Source: Rhodobacterales bacterium
GTDB lineage: Bacteria; Pseudomonadota; Alphaproteobacteria; Rhodobacterales; Rhodobacteraceae
NCBI GenBank assembly: GCA_025357355.1
Contig: JANXPK010000113.1
Coordinates: 1 to 9,142, forward strand
DNA: 9,142 nucleotides
Direction: 5' to 3'
Position numbers and translations under genes: made by a program. Every line of letters starts with the position of its first letter. The stretch's first letter is position 1. This document shows, piece by piece, positions 5,097-9,142 of the stretch. The notes beneath the pieces were generated by a model that saw only the letters and a program-made list of their open reading frames with translations, ran no database searches and had not been told where the DNA came from.

Positions 5097-6395
5097 TCAA
5101 TGCGATATCACCGAATGATGCAAAGCTGTCGCACCGAAAAGCGGTTTGGCGCTGTAGCCTTGGCCAAATCCGGCCAGCGGCGCCGCAATCAGCCGCTCTT
5201 GCAGCCATAGCGCCGGGCCGACCATCACCGCCGCACGCGGCAGGCCGGTGGCGCGCCAGTCCGGGCATTGCACAATTCCCGCCCCCAAGATGCGCACTTC
5301 AACCCCGTCCGGCATTGGCCCCTCGATCCGCCACTTGCCATCCCAGGGCTGGCTGGGCTCCGCGGTCAGCCCCGCCGCCGTCTTGCTTTCGCGGAACGCC
5401 CATACCCCTGACACCCCGCCCACGAACCGGCACCCGGCCAGCATCGCAGGCTTGCCCGCCAATACGCGCACCAACAAGGCCTGGAGCGCTGCCCCGCGCG
5501 GGCCATACTCCGCCGGGGCCACGAATGTGATCACCCGCAAAAGCAGCCGCCGCTGCACCTCGGCGCTTTCAATGGCCAGGGCTACGGCGTCGATGCGAAC
5601 TGCGTTGTCCTTGGTCGCCAGCACCCGCACCGCAGCCGCGTCGGTCGCCCGCTCCAACGCCTCCCGCGCTTGCGCGAGATGCCCGGCCACCTCGGCCAGC
5701 CGCGCGGTGGTCAGGCCCAGACCCTGCAGCCCGGCCAAGGCCTTGCGCACCCGAACCCGGTCAAAGCGGTCATTGTCATTCGACGGGTCCTCGACCCACG
5801 TAGCCCCGATGCCGCGCAGATAGTCCCGCAACTCCTCCCGCGACACCGCGAGCAGGGGCCGCAGCCAGGTCACCGCACCCTCGTCCCACCGCGTCGCCAT
5901 CGCCGCCAGCCCGTCCACCCCGGCCCCGCGCGCCAGCCGCATGAGGAACGTCTCGGCCACATCGTCGCGCGTATGCGCCAGCGCCACAGCACCCAGCCCC
6001 GCATCACGCGCCCACGCCGACATCACCGCCCGCCGCCCAAGTCGCGCGGCACCTTGCAGATTGCCCCTGCCGTCCCAATGCCAATGCAGCACCTCATGCG
6101 GCACTCCCAGCCTCGCGCAGACGCGCCCGACCTGCGCGGCCTCTGCCGCCGCCTCGGGGCGCAGACCGTGGTCGACGGTGACCGCATTCACTTGTAGCCC
6201 CAGCCTTGCTGCCAGATGCAGCATCGCCATGCTGTCCCCGCCACCAGACACCGCGAGCCCGATTTGCTTCTTTGGAAATACTCCACCGAGGGGTCCGGGG
6301 GGGTGTGAAACTCCCCCGGTCTGCCCTGTCCGTCCTTCCAAAACAAAGGATTCCGCGCCCAGCCCCGCCAGAAACCGCGCCGCAAGGTCGCTCAA
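5097..6395 (-). CDS. tilS: tRNA(Ile)-lysidine synthetase TilS, with an in-frame palindromic insertion near the N-terminus
   Basis: The 432-residue PP-loop ATPase converts C34 of the CAU-anticodon tRNA-Ile to lysidine, so that it reads AUA; it is normally essential. Motifs: PP-loop SGGGDS (50-55), VDHGLRP (74-80), AHTRDDVAETFLMRLARGAG (140-159), RPLL (179-182), and DPSNDND...RVRKAL (203-220), matching the family DPSN...R signature. The C-terminal part is less conserved. Residues about 17-44 are a Gly/Pro-rich stretch encoded by a palindromic repeat (6263-6348) placed before the first beta strand (IGLAV). The start is TTG at 6395, overlapping the cpoB stop as TTGA. No ATG, GTG or TTG lies between the insert and the PP-loop except GTG at residue 49, too late for a functional protein, so the insert is almost certainly translated. 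Confidence 0.93.
   Translation of the reverse strand: MSDLAARFLAGLGAESFVLEGRTGQTGGVSHPPGPLGGVFPKKQIGLAVSGGGDSMAMLHLAARLGLQVNAVTVDHGLRPEAAAEAAQVGRVCARLGVPHEVLHWHWDGRGNLQGAARLGRRAVMSAWARDAGLGAVALAHTRDDVAETFLMRLARGAGVDGLAAMATRWDEGAVTWLRPLLAVSREELRDYLRGIGATWVEDPSNDNDRFDRVRVRKALAGLQGLGLTTARLAEVAGHLAQAREALERATDAAAVRVLATKDNAVRIDAVALAIESAEVQRRLLLRVITFVAPAEYGPRGAALQALLVRVLAGKPAMLAGCRFVGGVSGVWAFRESKTAAGLTAEPSQPWDGKWRIEGPMPDGVEVRILGAGIVQCPDWRATGLPRAAVMVGPALWLQERLIAAPLAGFGQGYSAKPLFGATALHHSVISH
6263..6348. repeat. Palindromic repeat element (about 86 bp) embedded in frame in tilS
   Basis: The ends are imperfect inverted repeats: TTTGCTTCTTTGGAA (6263-6277) against the reverse complement of TTCCAAAACAAAG (6336-6348), namely CTTTGTTTTGGAA. 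The core is a perfect 7-bp stem, CCGGGGG (6295-6301) with CCCCCGG (6313-6319), around an 11-nt loop, extended by AGGG/CCCT after mismatches. On the minus strand it contains GGAGTATTTCCAAAGAAG, which resembles a repeat I recall from intergenic regions of Rhodobacteraceae; this is memory, not a search. It has no coding capacity for a transposase and adds about 28 residues to TilS. Confidence 0.6.
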
Positions 6396-7261
6396 CTACA
6401 TCCCAGCCCCTGCATGGCTGTCGCCGCGTTGGTCGCGTCGGCGCTGCCCGGAAACCGCTTGCCAACCTCGGCCAGTGTCACGCAAGCCTCGGGTTTCTGG
6501 CCCAGTTTGCCCAGCGCCTGACCAAGTTTGGTCAGCGCCTCGCCCGCCATGGTACCCTGCGGCGCCCCCGAGAAGGCGTCGAGATAGGACCGCGCCGCCT
6601 TGGCGGTATCGCCCAGCTTGGTCAGTGCATCGCCGCGCCGCACACCCGCCTTTTGCGCTAATGCGCCACCCGGATAGGTCTGGGCATAGGTCGCAAAGAG
6701 GTCCGCGGCGGTGTGAAAGTCACTGGAGTCGAGCACCGCCTGGGCCCGGTCAAAGTCAGCTTGCTCGTTCACCGCCATGTCTGGAGTAGCGGCGGTCGTC
6801 GCAGTTGTCGTCGCTGTGGTGGTTGCAGACGCCGTCGCGGGTGCCGTCGTCGTTGTGGTGGCTGCGCCAGTCGTCACCGCTTCCGCAGCCAAGGCGCCCA
6901 GATCGGGCGTTGTCGGCAGCTTGGTCGGATCGCAGCCCTTGGTCAGTTCGCACAGCCGGAACTCGATGTCGCCAATCCGGTTGGTGCCGTCCGCCACCAC
7001 CTGATCCAGCTTTTGCTGGACCGCCTCGGTCTTGGCGGTCAGCTTGGTCAATTCGGCTTCGATGGCGTCCATCCGTTTCAGCGGGTCGGCGCCCGCTGCC
7101 CCGGTGGTCGCAGCCCTCGTGGTGACGAGCTCTTGCTTCAGCGTGGTGAATTCCGCCGCCAGCGTCGCCAGTTCCACCTTCACGTCGGCCAAGGTCTTGG
7201 CCTTGTCGTCAGCCTGGGCGGCGGCGGGCAGCATGAGCGCGATCAGCAAGAGCCAGCGCAT
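6392..7261 (-). CDS. cpoB: Cell division coordinator CpoB (YbgF), Tol-Pal associated periplasmic TPR protein
   Basis: The protein has 289 residues from the ATG at 7261. A signal peptide covers 1-17 (MRWLLLIALMLPAAAQA, cleavage before DD). A heptad-rich coiled coil follows at about 22-105, matching the trimerisation region of YbgF. A Thr/Ala-rich low-complexity linker is at about 128-160. TPR repeats at about 167-286 (ADFDRAQAVLDSSDFHTAAD, then YPGGALAQKAGVRRGDALTKLGD and GEALTKLGQALGKLGQKPEA) match the C-terminal YbgF domain. In E. coli CpoB links the Tol system to PBP1B and septal peptidoglycan synthesis. Its gene starts 4 nt after the pal stop and its stop overlaps the tilS start. An upstream in-frame start at 7303 would remove the N-terminal position of the signal peptide and was not chosen. 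Confidence 0.92.
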   Translation of the reverse strand: MRWLLLIALMLPAAAQADDKAKTLADVKVELATLAAEFTTLKQELVTTRAATTGAAGADPLKRMDAIEAELTKLTAKTEAVQQKLDQVVADGTNRIGDIEFRLCELTKGCDPTKLPTTPDLGALAAEAVTTGAATTTTTAPATASATTTATTTATTAATPDMAVNEQADFDRAQAVLDSSDFHTAADLFATYAQTYPGGALAQKAGVRRGDALTKLGDTAKAARSYLDAFSGAPQGTMAGEALTKLGQALGKLGQKPEACVTLAEVGKRFPGSADATNAATAMQGLGCS

Positions 7262-7265
7262 CTGA

Positions 7266-7859
7266 TCAGGTCCCCGGAGCCGCGGCCGCGGCCGCACCGG
7301 CACCCGAACCCAGGCTCAGCACGGTCACCGCGCGGCGGTTCTGCGTGTAGCAGCTTTCGTCAGAGCACAGCGCAATCGGGCGTTCCTTGCCGTAGGACAC
7401 CGTCTGCATGCGGGCGCCGGCAATGCCTTGCGCGATCAGGTAATTCTTGACCGAATCCGCCCGCCGGGCGCCCAGCGCGATGTTGTATTCCCGCGTGCCC
7501 TGTTCGTCAGCGTGGCCTTCGATGATGATGGCATAGTCCGGATTGGCCTTCAGCCACGCCGCCTGCCCGTTCAGAATGCCGCGCGCCTCATCGGTCAGGG
7601 TGGACTGATCCACCACGAAATGCACCCGGTCGCCCACGGTGGCGTTGAAATAGGCCACCGACGCCGGGTTGGACGGATCGCCCAGACCCGAGGTGGTGAC
7701 ACCGCCGCCATTCACCCCGTTGCCCGCGCCTGCGGTCCCATTGGCGCCGTTCGCACCGTTGGCACCCGCGCCGTAGCGGTTGGGATTCTGGCACGCGGCA
7801 AGGCCCAAAGCAGCGACGATCAAGGCCGCCTTGCTCAGGATGGAAAGCGATGAGGTCAT
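7266..7859 (-). CDS. pal: Peptidoglycan-associated lipoprotein Pal
   Basis: The precursor has 197 residues. The lipoprotein signal ends in the lipobox LAAC with C23 as lipidation site. A flexible Gly/Asn-rich linker (about 29-55, several NGA units) precedes an OmpA-like domain (about 78-180) with IIIEGHADEQGTREYN and NIALGARRADSVKNYL, the peptidoglycan-binding signature, and QNRRAVTV at its end. Pal anchors the outer membrane to peptidoglycan and binds TolB during constriction. Two Cys in CSDESC near the end of the domain could form a disulfide. After RRAVTVLSL there is an unusual Gly/Ala tail (GSGAGAAAAAAPGT). The ATG at 7859 has GGGA 8 nt upstream. A near-consensus promoter lies just before the gene, so pal may be expressed independently of tolB. 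Confidence 0.96.
   Translation of the reverse strand: MTSSLSILSKAALIVAALGLAACQNPNRYGAGANGANGANGTAGAGNGVNGGGVTTSGLGDPSNPASVAYFNATVGDRVHFVVDQSTLTDEARGILNGQAAWLKANPDYAIIIEGHADEQGTREYNIALGARRADSVKNYLIAQGIAGARMQTVSYGKERPIALCSDESCYTQNRRAVTVLSLGSGAGAAAAAAPGT
7279..7295. repeat. GC-only tandem palindromic tract in the 3' end of pal
   Basis: This is a 17-nt run of overlapping GCGGCC units, containing two overlapping GCGGCCGC sites and two CCGCGG sites. It encodes most of the Ala run at the Pal C-terminus. Such a tract could vary in length by slippage. Confidence 0.6.
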
Positions 7860-7895
7860 ATTGGTTTTCCCTTTTTTGTTGGCTCGATTGCGGCG

Positions 7896-7924
7896 ATCAT
7901 AACAGGTCCCTCGCAGACTGTTAA
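7896..7924 (-). promoter_or_regulatory. Predicted sigma-70 promoter for pal and downstream genes
   Basis: On the minus strand TTAACA (7924-7919, 5 of 6 against TTGACA) is followed after exactly 17 nt by TATGAT (7901-7896, 5 of 6 against TATAAT). Initiation would fall near 7889 and give a leader of about 30 nt before the pal ATG. The 85-bp tolB-pal gap shows no terminator, so transcription from upstream tol genes probably also reads through. Confidence 0.65.
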
Positions 7925-7944
7925 CCCACGCTGCTGCATCCTGT

Positions 7945-9142
7945 TTAAGGCAACAATGGCGACCATGCCGGATCCGAGGCGGCGGTTTCCGTCGTCACCT
8001 GATGCGGATTGCGCCCCGAGATATCCACCGACCACAGCGCCGCCGATCCGGTCGCCCCCTCGCTTTCGCGGGTGAACATGATCACCCGACCGTTCGGCGC
8101 CCATGTCGGCCCTTCGTCGAGGAAGGCCGAGGTCAAGAGCCGCTCGTCGCTGCCATCAGTGCGAATGACCCCGATGTGAAACCGCCCGTCGCTGATCTTG
8201 GTGAAGGCAATCAGATCGCCGCGCGGGCTCCAGACGGGAGTGCCATACTTGCCCTTGCCGCTGGAAATGCGCGTGGGCTCGCCGCCGCCTGCAGGCATGG
8301 TGTAAATCTGCTGCTCGCCCGAGCGGTCGCTTTCAAACACGATCTGGCTGCCATCCGGGCTGAAGCTGGGTGCCGTCTCGATCGAGGGGGCGTTGGTCAA
8401 CTGCTTGAGCGCCCCACTGCCGAGGTCCAGCGTGTAAAGATCGGCATTGCCGTCCTTTTCCAGACTGAACACCACGGTCTTGCCATCGGGGGCAAAACGC
8501 GGGGCAAAGGTCATGGTGCCGGGCTGCTGGTCCAGCGGCGTGATCTTCAGCGTTGCGGTATCCATCAGATAGATGCGCGGGAATCCCGAAGTATACGAGG
8601 TGTACAGGATGCGGTCTCCCGTCGGCGAAAAGCGCGGCGCCAGCACGATGGCGCTGCTGTCGGTCAGGTAGGCGACATTGGCGCCGTCATAATCCATCAC
8701 AGCCAGCCGCTTTTGCCGCGCGTCCTTGGGACCGCTTTCGGCGACATAGACCACCCGGCTGTCGAAATAGCCGCCCTCGCCGGTGATCCGGCTGTAGACC
8801 GCATCGGCCACCTTGTGCGCCATCCGCCGCCACGCCTTGGCGGAGCCTGCAAATTGCAACCCGTCCCCCAGGGGTTGACCGGACACGATGTCAAAAAGCC
8901 GGAACTTGACCACCACCTTGTCACCCGTCGCCGCGACCGACCCCGTCACCAGCGCCTGCGCGTTGATCGCCTGCCAGTCGTTGTAGGCGATGGCCGCGTC
9001 GAAACTGGTGACCTTGCTGATATAGGCGTCGGCCCCGATCTCGCGGAACAACCCGGTTCCCGACAAATCCGCGGCCACCACCCGCGCCAGATCATGGGCG
9101 AGGGTGCCCGAACTGCCATTCTCGGCGATGAAATCCGGTGCC
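7945..9142 (-). CDS. tolB: Tol-Pal system protein TolB (5' end outside the window)
   Basis: The visible 398 residues begin APDFIAENGSS and lack only the signal peptide and first mature residues. The N-terminal domain has VVAADLSGTGLFREI and YNDWQAINAQALVTGSV, both strongly conserved in TolB. The C-terminal part is a six-bladed beta-propeller built from PD40/WD40-like repeats: FSPTGDRILYTS, FAPDGKTVVFSLEKDGNADL, FSPDGSQIVFESDRSG, WSPRGDLIAFT, WAPNGRVIMFTRE and the closing WSPLLP. TolB is a soluble periplasmic protein whose propeller binds Pal and whose N-terminus binds TolA. The frame stays open to the window edge, so an apparent internal GTG at 9081 is not the start. It ends 85 bp before pal. 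Confidence 0.96.
   Translation of the reverse strand, partial: APDFIAENGSSGTLAHDLARVVAADLSGTGLFREIGADAYISKVTSFDAAIAYNDWQAINAQALVTGSVAATGDKVVVKFRLFDIVSGQPLGDGLQFAGSAKAWRRMAHKVADAVYSRITGEGGYFDSRVVYVAESGPKDARQKRLAVMDYDGANVAYLTDSSAIVLAPRFSPTGDRILYTSYTSGFPRIYLMDTATLKITPLDQQPGTMTFAPRFAPDGKTVVFSLEKDGNADLYTLDLGSGALKQLTNAPSIETAPSFSPDGSQIVFESDRSGEQQIYTMPAGGGEPTRISSGKGKYGTPVWSPRGDLIAFTKISDGRFHIGVIRTDGSDERLLTSAFLDEGPTWAPNGRVIMFTRESEGATGSAALWSVDISGRNPHQVTTETAASDPAWSPLLP

Noticed and set aside
5248..6789. Several plus-strand open frames opposite tilS and cpoB
   Set aside because: They have Arg/Pro-rich compositions typical of antisense frames in GC-rich genes and no recognisable domains, and the minus-strand genes are well supported.
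7262..7303. A longer cpoB start at 7303
   Set aside because: It would overlap pal and put 14 Arg/Pro-rich residues ahead of a clean signal peptide that begins at the ATG at 7261.
7428..7853. A plus-strand open frame opposite pal
   Set aside because: It is antisense to the conserved OmpA-like domain, with no RBS or domain.
9079..9081. A GTG at 9081 as the start of tolB
   Set aside because: The frame stays open to the window edge and the upstream residues APDFIAENGSSGTLAHDLAR fit the TolB N-terminal domain.
1..9142. CRISPR arrays, tRNA/rRNA genes, insertion sequences or a defence island
   Set aside because: I saw no regularly spaced direct repeats, tRNA cloverleaf, transposase or known defence domains on either strand.

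Overview
The window comes from a high-GC alphaproteobacterium, most likely a member of the Rhodobacteraceae (Rhodobacter/Roseobacter group). This rests on the gene order tolB-pal-cpoB-tilS-ftsH, the protein sequences (for example the FtsH N-terminus beginning GNARNIAFW), a small serralysin-type RTX protein, and a GGAGTATTTCCAAAGAAG-like palindromic repeat of a kind I associate with this family. No database search was possible.

Layout: almost everything is on the minus strand. Reading that strand from the right edge, the order is tolB (5' end beyond the window), an 85-bp gap with a near-consensus sigma-70 promoter, pal, cpoB (ybgF), tilS, a 93-bp gap, ftsH, tam (trans-aconitate methyltransferase family) and a MOSC-domain protein. 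Spacing is very tight: a 4-nt gap at pal/cpoB, TTGA start/stop overlaps at cpoB/tilS and ftsH/tam, and a 1-nt gap at tam/MOSC. This fits one or two translationally coupled transcripts. Beyond MOSC, and convergent with it with 1 bp between the stop codons, lies a plus-strand RTX-repeat secreted protein. At the left edge is the first 83 codons of fhs (formate-tetrahydrofolate ligase) on the minus strand, divergent from the RTX gene across a 266-bp region with several hairpins.

Function: TolB, Pal and CpoB are the periplasmic and outer-membrane arm of the Tol-Pal envelope and division system. TilS modifies the AUA-reading tRNA-Ile. FtsH is the membrane AAA+ zinc protease. Tam and the MOSC protein are downstream accessory enzymes. 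The RTX protein has a type I secretion signal but no transporter gene nearby. No defence system, CRISPR array, insertion sequence or RNA gene was recognised.

The most unusual features are not genes. They are (1) an approximately 86-bp palindromic element translated in frame inside the N-terminus of TilS, (2) a perfect 13-bp inverted repeat with a 5-nt loop inside the first codons of tam, and (3) a structured leader before fhs with a perfect 9-bp hairpin and a competing pairing.
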